From NCBI GenBank assembly GCA_013399115.1, contig VXAA01004383.1, positions 290,478 to 354,477 on the forward strand: a stretch of 64,000 nucleotides of DNA, in the 5' to 3' direction. Shown piece by piece: positions 38,901-48,153 of this stretch; positions within the stretch are counted from its first letter, which is position 1; the number at the start of each line of letters is the position of its first letter. The notes beneath the pieces are model-generated. The model did no database searches, had not been told where the DNA came from, and saw only the letters and a program-made list of their open reading frames with translations. The DNA is from Anseranas semipalmata (taxonomy: Eukaryota > Chordata > Aves > Anseriformes > Anseranatidae). The position numbers and the translations under genes are program-made.

Positions 38901-39766
38901 CTTCTCATTTCTGAAGACCACCCTTCCCTTGTCAGGGCTTGTTTAATGAGAAAGTTAGACTAAATTTACTAAAATTTGAATCTGATTTAAATCCTCTGAA
39001 AACAATTTGGTTTGAGGGAAGTTTACATTCGCTTGTTGAAAGAAACTGAAATATAAGCTAGCTTTAAAAAGGCACTCAAAGTGAAGTAAGTGCCTACATA
39101 AAGGTCTACATTAGTTTGCTAAACTCACATACTTAAAAAGTGCATGTATAAACAGCTAACAACTCACAAATCAATGCATCCAGATGTACACTTAAGTAGC
39201 TTAGTCACCCGTGCACCAGAGCTATGGGCAGCAGTTAAGAGCCTTCTCAGTCTCCCCAGAAGCTGCCACGTCCTCTTGTCACGAGGGCTGAGATTTTGCA
39301 CCTGTGCAGGTCTTACATTTCTCTGCCAGCAAAGCACCCGGGCACCTTTTGTCTGCCTGAACACTTCTGCAGTTTACTTAGCATCAGGTGCAGCGTGAGC
39401 AGGGTGGGGAGGGGGATCAGGAGGTAAGATGGAAAAGGGAGCAAGTCATGAGTCAGGTGCAGCCATGCCAAATCCCGCTCTTAAGACTTAATTGCATAAA
39501 AAGCAGAACACCACACTCTAAATGTATGAAGCAGGAGTCCAACTAGTTTCAAATCTCTCTCCCAGAGAAAGTTGGCTAATTCCAACACTAAATACATAAT
39601 TCCTAGCAAGTTCCACAATGCACATTTTTATACACTGGCTTTCCAAATTCTTACTTACATTTAAAAGACGTCATCAAAGGTGAAGATGGATTAACATTCT
39701 CTTTTTCCTCCTTTTTTTGACCATGTGGGAAATTATCATGCTTTCGTTTTCTGAACCCACCTGATC
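20612..39766 (-). CDS. TSNAX: TSNAX, translin-associated factor X (TRAX), exons 2-6 of a split gene
   Basis: Recognised by close match to vertebrate TRAX over all five visible exons. Coding joins on the minus strand: 39766-39659, 36995-36881, 35263-35133, 22796-22669, 20986-20612. All junctions are GT-AG and all phases agree. The visible 857 nt plus a first exon coding piece of about 16 nt (the human pattern) would give 290 residues, as in human. Known role: TRAX pairs with translin in C3PO, an Mg-dependent RNase that degrades the passenger strand during RISC activation and trims tRNA 5' leaders; it is nuclear and cytoplasmic. Seen here: a basic RKRKH motif near residues 11-15; a [13 protein letters not shown] helix; the EYVE motif giving E127 and E130; and D193 and E197 in ADLTGE. 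These correspond to human E126, E129, D193 and E197, so the nuclease centre looks intact. There are no frameshifts or internal stops. The start codon exon is missing from the assembled sequence. Confidence 0.96.
20987..22668 (-). other. TSNAX: TSNAX intron 5
   Basis: 1.68 kb between a GTAAGA donor and a tgttctgtcctcag acceptor. It contains a T18-like run near 21319. Nothing else is recognisable. Confidence 0.9.
22669..22796 (-). CDS. TSNAX: TSNAX exon 5, carries catalytic glutamates
   Basis: 128 nt. The acceptor is tgctgtttttgcag before GACTTC, and the donor is ACACG followed by GTAAGA. It encodes [20 protein letters not shown], then [12 protein letters not shown] and a variable acidic tail ending in NT. 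The two glutamates of EYVE (residues 127 and 130 in this protein) align with human E126 and E129, which coordinate metal and are needed for C3PO RNase activity. The exon exits in phase 0. Confidence 0.96.
25066..25146. repeat. Compound TA/CA microsatellite
   Basis: About 80 bases of alternating pyrimidine-purine dinucleotides, with TATATACATA and CACACATATA mixtures, in TSNAX intron 4. It is likely to vary in length between individuals. Confidence 0.95.
28212..28427 (-). CDS. Unidentified exon-like open block in TSNAX intron 4 (block B)
   Basis: I do not recognise the product. On the minus strand a pyrimidine-rich run (ttgtcttttaattcag) is followed by AG sites at 28443-28427. Using the last one (gctag before CAAATGG), 71 codons stay open to a TAG at 28212-28214. 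The first residues are [17 protein letters not shown]; the rest is polar and helix-prone, with a charged stretch near [13 protein letters not shown] Met lies at the second codon, with an in-frame stop (TAG) just upstream in genomic DNA. A GTTAGT donor-like site follows 15-20 bases after the stop. It joins in frame to block A (28741-28850). It could be a nested gene, an alternative or poison exon of TSNAX, a decayed gene copy, or chance. Confidence 0.22.
   Translation of the reverse strand, partial: QMEDSLCSDSGVFLDPPAVNISHSQTRALQPLQEPIADGELEKIREKCMTLFMFKITQENMSERSFIPGNS
28741..28850 (-). CDS. Unidentified exon-like open block in TSNAX intron 4 (block A)
   Basis: I do not recognise the product. 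The 110-base block has a strong acceptor on the minus strand (ccttttttctag before GTTCTTCC) and a consensus donor (ATGAAT followed by GTGAGT). It enters with two bases of a codon and leaves in phase 0, with 36 codons open: [20 protein letters not shown], then [17 protein letters not shown] 313-base intron would separate it from block B, and the phase-0 join keeps the frame open. No upstream partner ending in phase 1 was found by eye. TSNAX exon 4 does end in phase 1, so splicing from it into block A is frame-compatible. Confidence 0.22.
35133..35263 (-). CDS. TSNAX: TSNAX exon 4
   Basis: 131 nt. The acceptor is tttatgattgcag before TGCTCCC, and the donor is CTCCAG followed by GTAAAT. It encodes the segment from [16 protein letters not shown] through [20 protein letters not shown] to ISP. 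It ends after the first G of a Gly codon, which exon 5 completes with GA. This matches the helical region ahead of the catalytic EYVE motif in TRAX. Confidence 0.96.
35264..36880 (-). other. TSNAX: TSNAX intron 3
   Basis: 1.6 kb between the GTGAGT donor and the gattgcag acceptor. No repeat or additional exon is recognised. Confidence 0.9.
36881..36995 (-). CDS. TSNAX: TSNAX exon 3
   Basis: 115 nt. The acceptor is ttgactccacag before CGTTTCAG, and the donor is ACCAG followed by GTGAGT. It encodes [20 protein letters not shown] and then [18 protein letters not shown], nearly identical to the first long helix of TRAX. It enters in phase 1 (T from exon 2 plus CG makes Ser) and exits in phase 2, with AG completed by T of exon 4 to give Ser. 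Confidence 0.96.
36996..39658 (-). other. TSNAX: TSNAX intron 2
   Basis: 2.66 kb between the GTAAGT donor and the ctccacag acceptor. It contains a short CA microsatellite at 37686-37709 and a G+C-richer 250-base patch near 37060-37320 with overlapping chance reading frames. No other exon is recognised. Confidence 0.88.
37686..37709. repeat. (CA)n microsatellite
   Basis: About 12 CA units followed by an A run, inside TSNAX intron 2. Confidence 0.95.
39659..39766 (-). CDS. TSNAX: TSNAX exon 2 (N-terminal basic region)
   Basis: 108 nt. The acceptor reads ttctattaatag before GATCAGG and the donor is AAAT followed by GTAAGT. It enters needing one base from exon 1 to complete a Gly codon and leaves after one base of a Ser codon. 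It encodes [15 protein letters not shown], then a Lys/Glu-rich linker and a Pro-Leu-Met-Thr-Ser-Phe-Lys end. The basic cluster matches the TRAX nuclear localisation signal. The linker is the least conserved part and is one residue longer than in human. Confidence 0.95.
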
Positions 39767-40762
39767 CTATTAATAGAAAATAAACACACAGAAAAAGGTA
39801 TTTAAAAATAAACTAATTTTGCAAGAGCATAACATCAGAATGCTGTCTTCAGAGCACGTGTGATTCTATCTATATTTTACAGGACAGAATGAGGTAACCC
39901 CTATTACTAGCTGATGTCATCTTCACATTACCATGCTACTTGTTCCACATTCCTAGTGAAAACTAGAAAAACTCCTACCAGTTTCAATGGATGAGCATGG
40001 TAGGATCCCAAATCCTTTTTTCATAAGGTGTTCATACCTTTTTATGTTTCCTTTCTGTAAGGGAATAGCTGCATGGAAATTCTTGTGTGAACAAGGGCCT
40101 ATAGAATTACACCTCTTTCTTTTCTTTTCTTTTAAATTATTTTAAATATTGAACTTGACAGAAATCATTAAAATCACTACGAGTAGCAGTAATTTATTGT
40201 ACAATAGCTGACTGCAATTTATGCCATTGGTCTTCAGTAATCAGAAAAGTACTCAAGGCATAAATGAAGTAGACTACCATCAGCCAGGTTTTTATTTCCT
40301 GTGGTATAGCATCTTAGCTCCTTACACTCTGCCCATTTAAAAGTTTCTTCTCTTTCCACCCTGCTAAAACCGTTCCCTTCGACTGGCCTCACACGTTTCT
40401 GCCTTAGCTTCCCTTTTCAAACCCTCACTCAAAACCCATCTCTTTCGGATCGTGTTTTACTCCTGACACGCACTTTGTGCCGTTTCTTCCTTTTGTCGTT
40501 CCTTCACCCAGGACTGAGCCACTGAGTCATTCACGTTTTAGCCATTCCTCCCTCGTTATCTCATTTTCGTGACAGCTGTAACTTTTGTGTTCCTAGCAGA
40601 GGCCAAAATTTGGCAAACTCTTGCACACAATCATACCTTTTTGAATATGTGGAGTTCTCTTAATTTCCTTAAAAGAAAAACAAAAGGAAGCTACTTAAAA
40701 GTTACAGAAGAACACTGGATTTTAAAACGTTTCCGCTTAGTTGTTTATTATCCCAAACCAGA

Positions 40763-40771
40763 ACCGGAAGT
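40763..40771 (-). promoter_or_regulatory. ETS/GABP-type motif near TSNAX CpG island
   Basis: The plus strand reads ACCGGAAGTG around this position, which is CACTTCCGGT on the minus strand: a full ETS/GABPA consensus, common in promoters of broadly expressed genes. It lies about 340 bases on the gene-body side of the gap, so it would be early intron 1 or promoter-proximal. Function is inferred from the motif only. Confidence 0.35.
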
Positions 40772-40879
40772 GGGTGTAGTTGCTTTCTAAAAGAGGAAGC
40801 CGAAAACCCTTTTTCCCTTCTTTTCTGTCGGGACGCGGGTTCGGGGTTTTGTTTTTCCTGCAGCAGCTGAAAACATTTC

Positions 40880-41100
40880 CAACGCGACCCCTGAAACAGC
40901 GCAGGGAACTACGCTCTCCGCGTTGTTCCCAAGCCTGGGAGCGGCAGCACGGCCCTCCCGAGGCGTACGCGCGGCACGGGGACGGCGGAGAGGCGGAGGG
41001 AAGCGGCTCCGCCGCGCCGCCAACACCGCGCAGAGCCCCGCACACCCCTCCCGCCCCACGGGACGGGACGCGGCGGCGGCAGCGGCCGGACCGCCCCGAG
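40880..41100 (-). promoter_or_regulatory. TSNAX: CpG-rich TSNAX promoter, left edge before gap
   Basis: This block is strongly G+C-rich with dense CpG, unlike the surrounding A+T-rich DNA, and sits 1.1-1.3 kb upstream of TSNAX exon 2. It runs into the 200-N gap. A matching CpG-rich piece (41849-41945) lies on the other side. No exon encoding the expected N-terminus with a usable donor is visible at 39767-41100, so the transcription start and exon 1 are placed in the gap by inference. Confidence 0.6.
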
Positions 41101-41300
41101 NNNNNNNNNNNNNNNNNNNNNNNNNNNNNNNNNNNNNNNNNNNNNNNNNNNNNNNNNNNNNNNNNNNNNNNNNNNNNNNNNNNNNNNNNNNNNNNNNNNN
41201 NNNNNNNNNNNNNNNNNNNNNNNNNNNNNNNNNNNNNNNNNNNNNNNNNNNNNNNNNNNNNNNNNNNNNNNNNNNNNNNNNNNNNNNNNNNNNNNNNNNN
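41101..41300. other. Assembly gap (200 N) in the TSNAX CpG island
   Basis: 200 unspecified bases, probably an arbitrary-length placeholder. The flanks are G+C-rich, a common cause of sequencing drop-out in birds. TSNAX exon 1 is expected here. Confidence 0.99.
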
Positions 41301-41301
41301 G

Positions 41302-41847
41302 GCTGGGCTCCGGGGAACGCGGCGGGGGCACCAAGCCTGGCTCTGCCCTGCGTGTTCACAAACGCACGGGTACAGCTGCGAGCAAACCTGGATGCCAGGC
41401 GGACCCGTCAGCGGATTCGGGACAGCAAATTACAACGTCGGGGCGATAAATTACCTAATTCGGGTGGTATGGGAATAAAGCTTTGCCTACACGCTCCAAG
41501 CAGTCTTCGGGGAGGAGTTGCCGAACCCTCGTATTTCCAAATATCTAGAACACGTGACTCTGTCGTGCAGCGCTCAGAATTATTGAGAGGCATAACATAA
41601 AACCTCCCTCCAGTTTCCTAATCTAACAAAACAGATTTTAATCACATCTGAAAGCCAGAGCACAGAGAGGATCCCGGCAGAACTTCCTCAGGCCTGACCC
41701 ACGGATCGAGCTGTGCAACAGCTTGGATCGCGGCGCTCCCAGCTGCACAGGAGGCTTCAGCCTTCAACATAGCAAAATCGGAACATGCGATGATTTGTGT
41801 CGGTGTTATCCCCACACACATTTAATCACAGCCTTTTGTTTTAGAAG
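41302..41847. repeat. Near-identical duplication next to gap, copy 1
   Basis: This block matches 41902-42447 at a constant offset of 600 bases. I count 5 mismatches in 546 bases (41330, 41460, 41522, 41600, 41786) and no indels. The left end abuts the 200-N gap and the right end abuts a lone N at 41848. That layout fits an unmerged contig overlap or two alleles kept side by side better than a biological tandem duplication. Confidence 0.95.
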
Positions 41848-41848
41848 N
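41848..41848. other. Single N at the join between duplicated blocks
   Basis: A lone ambiguous base exactly where duplication copy 1 stops and new CpG-rich sequence starts. It probably marks an assembler join. Confidence 0.9.
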
Positions 41849-41901
41849 GGTGGCCGTGCGGGCGCGGGGCGGGCGGCAGAGCCGCCTGGTACCCGGGGCG
41901 C

Positions 41902-42447
41902 GCTGGGCTCCGGGGAACGCGGCGGGGGCGCCAAGCCTGGCTCTGCCCTGCGTGTTCACAAACGCACGGGTACAGCTGCGAGCAAACCTGGATGCCAGGC
42001 GGACCCGTCAGCGGATTCGGGACAGCAAATTACAACGTCGGGGCGATAAATTACCTAATGCGGGTGGTATGGGAATAAAGCTTTGCCTACACGCTCCAAG
42101 CAGTCTTCGGGGAGGAGTTGCTGAACCCTCGTATTTCCAAATATCTAGAACACGTGACTCTGTCGTGCAGCGCTCAGAATTATTGAGAGGCATAACATAC
42201 AACCTCCCTCCAGTTTCCTAATCTAACAAAACAGATTTTAATCACATCTGAAAGCCAGAGCACAGAGAGGATCCCGGCAGAACTTCCTCAGGCCTGACCC
42301 ACGGATCGAGCTGTGCAACAGCTTGGATCGCGGCGCTCCCAGCTGCACAGGAGGCTTCAGCCTTCAACATAGCAAAATCGGAACACGCGATGATTTGTGT
42401 CGGTGTTATCCCCACACACATTTAATCACAGCCTTTTGTTTTAGAAG
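41902..42447. repeat. Near-identical duplication next to gap, copy 2
   Basis: Second copy of the block described at 41302-41847. It continues without a break into unique sequence on the right (from 42448). On the left it continues into CpG-rich sequence (41849-41901) that copy 1 lacks because of the gap. This copy is therefore the better-anchored one. The block itself has no recognisable coding exon. Confidence 0.95.
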
Positions 42448-45176
42448 ATGTACAAAACTGCTTTTGGAAACAATTGCTTTTTTTTTTTTTTTTTTTAAAC
42501 TGTGCTATTTCCCTGTTCTCAGTAGCTGTTCGGACAAAAATCAGAGTGGTTTTGGTTATGCTGATGTCTCAGGATAGTGGGAAGAGCACTGGCATTCAAA
42601 TGTTTCCAAGCATTGGAGCATTGCCAGTTGATTTTGGGAAGTGGAGGCTTGATCTTCCACTGATCTCTGTTAGACTCAACGACGCTCTACAAATGCCCAG
42701 AAATACTCAACAGCTCTCTTGACATCCCTCAGATGTTTTCATGAATAAGAACTGCTTTTTTTTCCTTAGACAATCCCTTTAAATGTGGCAGTGTCACTCT
42801 TCTTTGGCAACGGGTTGTTATTTGTAAAATCTTTCCCTTTCTTCCAGCTGATAATTATACCTTTCTCCCTCCCCTTCCAGTTCTGGTTTCTTTATGCCTG
42901 AAGAGCGTGGCACCTGCACATGTGAAGGAATAATAGTAACATTTTGGGGGAGTAAATGGTAAGAGAAAGAAGGCGCCAGGATTTAGGGTAGGGCAAAAAA
43001 AAAAAAAGAGCAACCCACTAAACAACCTCAGAACAAACCAATAAGGTTTTCTCAGAGACTTAAGGTCACATTGAGATATTGCATAAGGGTTGCATATGGC
43101 TGTGCTCCAGATCCTAAGACAAGGTCGGTAACAGCTTTCATATGGAAAAAAAATTGTTTTTTAAGACTCATGATTCTGGGGAAAGAGCATAAGAGCGTGG
43201 ACAGAGCATAAGAGCACATATGATCTGTGCCTTTCTGAGTGGGCAAACCAACTGAAAACAACCACTGTAGGAGGCAGGAACTTCTTCATTTTATCCCTGA
43301 GGTCTGCTGCTCTGGACAGGGTCCTACATTAATAACACTCCTACACAATATTCTGCTGTGAAGCTCTTGCTCTGCTGCAGTATTGTCAGCAGAAATGATG
43401 CTCAAAGGAAAGGAGAATGAATCTTTCCTCCTTTGGGAAAGCCCGAGTCTGATACCAGTTCGGCTGAACACCGTGAAGGGCAGGCACAGCCAGACAGGGG
43501 TGGTGACACATCCAACTCAAAGACCACGTTAGTGAAGCTGCTACAGCACCTGCAGCTTCGAGTAAGGGAGTTGCACAGAGGTAGGGCCCAAGTGCTTATG
43601 TGAAATGACCATATCTTCATGGCCTCAGCCATTTCAATGTATCTCCATGGAAATTGTTTAAAATCCCACGTTCCAAGTTTATGTGCAGAGTAAAGAGTGC
43701 ACAATGCACTCTTCCTGGACACCATTTGGTTTGCATAGCTTTAGAGAGAAACGCTGTCTTTGTAATGCCCTCCCACGTTTAAATAACCAGCCGGAGAATG
43801 TCTCTTTACATCACTGCTAAGGCAATAGCACCATGGATAGTTAGAGCTGGAATTATCTCCGCATATCCTTTTGTTTTTCTTTTTATCTCATGACACAGCG
43901 TACTCTCAGAGCAAGGTTGTGAGGTTGCCTTGGAGATGGAGGGCTTAGCCATAAGGCTATCTGTCATACTGAAATGTTCACATTAGGCGATCTAACCGTG
44001 AATGCTTTCAACAAAAAAATCGAGTGAAGTGAAGTGACAAAAAGCTTACGAAACTGTCACAGGGGAATTGCATAAACTGGGGTCAGATGTTCAGTTTGAG
44101 ACTGTTACATGACCAAGGACTTTTGCAGCTGGTTGATGGAAGGAAATGGGAGGTCAGCTGGTCTGTAGTTGTTATAACAACAACCTGTTATGTTTCTCAG
44201 GCAACAGAGATGCCCATAGTCTTTTGGCAGGATGGATGAGGAGGATGATTTCCTTTTTTCCTGGAATAATGTTCGAAAACTGCAAATGCTTTTCAATCAG
44301 TTGAATTTGGGATTTCTCTTGGAAGCAGCAAGCCCCTGCCAAGTGCTAATACAGCACTGTGCAGGCTGTGAGTAGATCAGCAGATCTGGGGAATGCACCA
44401 CAGATTTATCTGACACGTAAACGTGTGTGACAGAGGAGGACTGAGGGAACCTACAGGTTTGCTGCAACATCCAGCTGGTAAACAAAGAGAGAGCGAGAGA
44501 GAGAGACCCAACTGTGCATTGCCTTTAATCCTAATGTTTAGTTTATAACTTCCAAGGGAAAACTGGCAAGTGATGGGCTATGAATAATGTACCTATGGGG
44601 AAAGTTTATTTCTAAACATGAATAGTTAGTGCCTAGCTTATGTCTGGGTGGGTGTGCTGGCGATTTCATAAAGATCTCATTCTACTGAGGCAGCCACATG
44701 AAAGAGTTGCTTTGGAGGAATTCAGGGTGAGAATATCTTAATTCTCCATCTTACATCAACACCAACACCCTTAATGCAGTAAAAGTGAAGTGCAGAGACT
44801 AACCTTCCTCCCCCATCTCTCCCATGCCACTGTCTGTGCATGAGCTCCCTGCAAATTACAACTAAGGTTATACGATCCTTTACATTTCTGGCTGCTTCTG
44901 TTAGGCAGGGGTATTGCCAACTCAATGAGACTCTGGGCTTTTCTACCGCAGTGACAGGACACGGAAAAGGTGTGGGCTAAAGCAAGGGTTTGTTGTAGTT
45001 TAGGAGAAGATGCTGCTGGAGTAAGAGCTGCAAACAAAAGAAAAACAAAACATTTGCCTTCAGCTATGGGAGTCACCTAAGCAAGGAAGCCTGAAGGTGC
45101 AATCCTCATCAGAAATGGCAAGTCCAATCACATCACAGCAGAATTTGCATGCTTCTTTTGCACATACCTAGGTCTC
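42448..45176. other. Intergenic region upstream of TSNAX
   Basis: No gene seen. It contains a T18 run near 42480, an A run near 42996 and a GA microsatellite. A segment near 44130-44290 weakly resembles LINE sequence, but not enough to call. Confidence 0.6.
44486..44507. repeat. (GA)n microsatellite
   Basis: About ten GA units with one GC interruption. Confidence 0.9.
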
Positions 45177-45307
45177 TGTGACCGGTACCCCCCGCCCCTG
45201 ACACCTGGTAATGTGGCTAGCATAACCAACAAAATTTTATAAGATGAATGGCCATTATCTGTAAGCATGGTGATCGCATATATCACTCCCTTTTTCTTGT
45301 CACCTTT

Positions 45308-45490
45308 CAGCATTGTGACAAGAACATTTGCCCACCAGTGTTGTCACCAGGATGTGGTGACACCCGTTATAGAACAGGAAAGCCTCCTGTCAGCATTGTG
45401 ATAAGAAAGGTTGCCCACCAGCCTTGTGAAAGCCCAGGCACGGGGTCACCAGGATGTGGTACACACGTTATGGAACAGGGAAGCATAACA
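45308..45490 (+). repeat. Tandem duplication inside the first LTR
   Basis: Two diverged copies begin with CAGCATTGTGA at 45308 and 45391, each followed by TTGCCCACCAG, a TCACCAGGATGTGGT word and an ACGTTAT or CCGTTAT then GAACAGG. The second copy keeps extra bases also seen in the other LTR. The related LTR at 48154-48828 has a single copy, so the duplication arose after the two LTR lineages split. Confidence 0.75.
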
Positions 45491-45729
45491 GCACATGAGA
45501 TATTGCCCATAAAATCAAACAGCTGCAAGTCCTGCCTGGGACTTGGACCAGAACTGCTGCTGGATGACAAAACCCTTGATCTCCCGCTGGTTAGGGATGC
45601 CTCCACCATCATCGCCTTCCTCCGAGGATTGAGTGACTCGTGCTTTTGCGCTTATTCCAAATCTAGATCATGATTATTGTATCGCGTGTTGATTATTAAG
45701 AATTCGACCCAAACTGCAGCTAGTCCCAG

Positions 45730-45895
45730 TGATTAAAAAGTCTAGGTGACTAAAAATTCTAGATAATAAGAAAACTATGCCAATTACTAAAAATTCTGTG
45801 TAAAAATAAGCTACCCTGACTCCTAAAGATTTTGGATAACAATAAGCTATGTTGCTTGCTAAATTTTTTGTGTGATAATAGAGCTCTAATTTTAA
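45730..45895 (+). repeat. Array of ~36-bp units with AATAA(A)GCT core in LTR 1
   Basis: Units start at about 45748, 45784, 45819 and 45857, with a partial unit at 45730. Each reads roughly CTAAAAATTCT-GTG-TAA-AATAAGCTA. The last unit has the GATAATA-GAGCTC variant. Spacing is 35-38 bases. Confidence 0.7.
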
Positions 45896-45972
45896 CCACA
45901 GCCTTGTGGCCAGTCCCCATTCCAACCAGGAACCCTAAAAGAACCTGTCTGTCCCCATAGCGTTGGGCGACA

Positions 45973-48153
45973 GTCTCTGATCTGAGCCTTACCCATCTTG
46001 AGGAGCCTCAGATGCTTTTCAGTACGTACAACCCTCAGTACCCCTTGGATAAGCAGTGCCAAATAGAGATTCTCCTTCATTCTCTTGGTCCTCTCCAGTG
46101 CTGGAGGTTCGAGGTAATGGTTCTTAGCAAAAGAGCTAATCTGATCCATCTGCAGTTAACCCTCTGTATGAAGGAGACTGAGAATGGTGTTTGTGTCTAC
46201 ATCTGAGAGAGGCGAAATATTACGTTACATATGGAAAACCCTCATTCATGCCAATGTAAATCAGAAATAATTCTGTCTAAATTGGGTACCACTGAGATGA
46301 CTATCAGGTCTTGAGAATTCCCAATGTACAGAATATTTTATGCTGCGGTATAGGTAGGGCTAAAAAAACACAGCAAGGCTCAGGTAGTTAGAGAAATGCT
46401 TTCCTAACAATTCCCACCAAAACATTCTGTTAAAAAGCAGTTAAGGTTGCTCCAGGGCAAAACACACCCACACAAGAAATGACAAGTTAGGGAAACCTTC
46501 TTCCCATAAGTTACTGTGCACGCCTCATATTAACCACTCCCAGTGAGAGACTCCAAACCCCAACAAGAAGCTTCCCTTGTTCTGCGGGATAAAGAAACAA
46601 ACGAAATGCCCATCCCTCCTACACGCTTCAGTGCAAAACCCTCTGGTTTTGCTTCTGCAACACTCACATTAGTGGCTAGTGCATGTGTAGTGGCTATGGC
46701 AATTTTGGGAGAAAAATGGGTATTAACAAGTGCCCCCTGAGCATGCACTCTGCTGGTCTCAGGGGCCTTCTTGGACTTTGTCAGACTCCTTTCTCCACAG
46801 CTGATTCACCACTCCACGTAGTGGACTCATTCCCCAAGGCAGTGATGAAGAATCATCTGTTGCTTTTTATTAGGTTTGAGGATGAGATGCTTGATACGTT
46901 TACCCTGAAGTAAATCTGGTTGCCTTGCAGCAAAAAGTAGCTACATCTGCACCAGCTATTTGTATTGGACTTCTTCTGGATGATTTGTTCCCAGTTGGAG
47001 CAGGAGAAATTTTATGTTAATGGGGTTTGCACTGAAGAAGTTTTGTGTGCATGCCTTTGCTCCTAAGTGTGCTGGTGGTCTTCCTTCTATCTTCCCATAT
47101 AACTTTATTCCTTCCTGCACCTAGCTGCTACTTTCATCTAAGTTTCTTCTGCTCCGTAGGGTCATGATGACCTGTGCTGGCCAGGTTTCACCTCATTGTT
47201 CAAATGCTAATACAGAGTTAGTCCTGCCTTTTTGTACCCAGATGCTTTAGGAACAATGTCTTGGTATCGCACCAGCAGACTTTATCTGCAGCCTCTGTGC
47301 CATAGAGGGCTTATGACTCTTCTCATACTCCGAGAGATGTGTTGGTCCAGGCACAGAAACCAGAATGTTTATGCTGGGCCTGAGGGGACGGCAACTTCTC
47401 TTTCCATACATAGCTGCATCAAGGCAAAGAATTAAAGGCAAGTAGATGAGGCACAGTAGAGCTCCATTGAAAATGAGCTGGAAAGGACTTTGTCAAGAGA
47501 TATTAGTCTCAGAATGTAATTTCATGTCATGGGTGATGACCCTGAAGATGCTGAGGATGGTAAGGCTGAAAACCTCCTTGTTGAAGCTACCATCACATAC
47601 CAATAGCAGTGACCTGGTCAAAACCTGTTACTTGACCACGTGTCTCCAAAACTCTGGCCCTTTTTTCCCTGACAGCTGCAGTGCGTGGTCAATTCCAACC
47701 TGATAACTGGAATAATAATGAAACTGTGTTCATTACAAGACTGAACACTTTATCGTTCTGTCACAGTGCAAAGGCCCCAAACAGGAAACTAGCAAAGGTT
47801 TGGTATCCACAATTACAACCCCATCTTTGAAATGTCAGCATGAAGTTTTTATTTTCCTGTCCTCCAGGAAAATCTACTTATATCAATGAATCCTAGAGAA
47901 TCAATAATTTTTAGAAAACTGCAATAACTGAAACATGAATCCTAATGCCTTTCTAATGCTAAATGCCTTTATTAATGGTTTCTAGCTTCACCATGAGCTG
48001 TGTAAGGGTAATACACAACATCGAGTGAGCTTGGAGCAGGGGGCTTTTCAGGATACCTATACAGGACATAACATGTCTCTACTCACTGCTCTAAGGGTAT
48101 GAGATTGAAATGGGTGGAATCTTTCCTCTGTTTCCATGGCAATAACACCTCCT
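45973..48153. other. 2.2-kb spacer between inverted LTRs
   Basis: No gag, pol or env reading frame and no primer-binding-site or polypurine signature next to either LTR. It looks like ordinary intergenic DNA between two independent insertions. Confidence 0.6.

Larger units (their letters stand above)
39767..41100 (-). other. TSNAX: TSNAX intron 1 (visible part)
   Basis: Sequence between the exon 2 acceptor and the gap. It is A+T-rich up to about 40.7 kb, then turns into the CpG-rich promoter zone. No start codon with a matching phase-1 donor was found here. Confidence 0.7.
45177..45972 (+). mobile_element. Solo LTR of an avian endogenous retrovirus, with 5-bp target duplication
   Basis: A 796-base block that starts TGTGACCGG, ends GGGCGACA, and is flanked on both sides by GTCTC, a perfect 5-bp target-site duplication. 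A reverse-complement relative lies at 48154-48828. The block lacks gag/pol/env sequence, so it is a solo LTR left by LTR-LTR recombination. Inside it are an 83-base tandem duplication near the left end and an array of about 36-base units near the right end. A 141-codon reading frame across it is not a gene. A 5-bp duplication is typical of ERVL-like and some other groups; the family is not assigned. Confidence 0.85.

Noticed and set aside
40780..41600. Long reading frames across the CpG island and N gap on both strands
   Set aside because: They run through 200 unspecified bases and are open only because of G+C-rich sequence and undefined codons. They also include the duplicated block.
41302..42447. 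Biological tandem duplication of the TSNAX promoter
   Set aside because: Less likely than an assembly artefact, because both edges of copy 1 coincide with N bases and divergence is at allele level. Kept as a finding for checking.
44105..44296. Possible LINE fragment around 'ggtcagctggtctgtagtt'
   Set aside because: Only one short word resembles the LINE consensus; neighbouring expected words are absent.
45248..45673. 141-codon plus-strand frame
   Set aside because: It lies wholly inside the solo LTR and includes the 83-base tandem duplication; LTRs of this type do not encode protein.
45973..48153. Inverted LTR pair as the two ends of one provirus
   Set aside because: Provirus LTRs are direct repeats. 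These are inverted, the first has its own target duplication, and the spacer has no retroviral genes.
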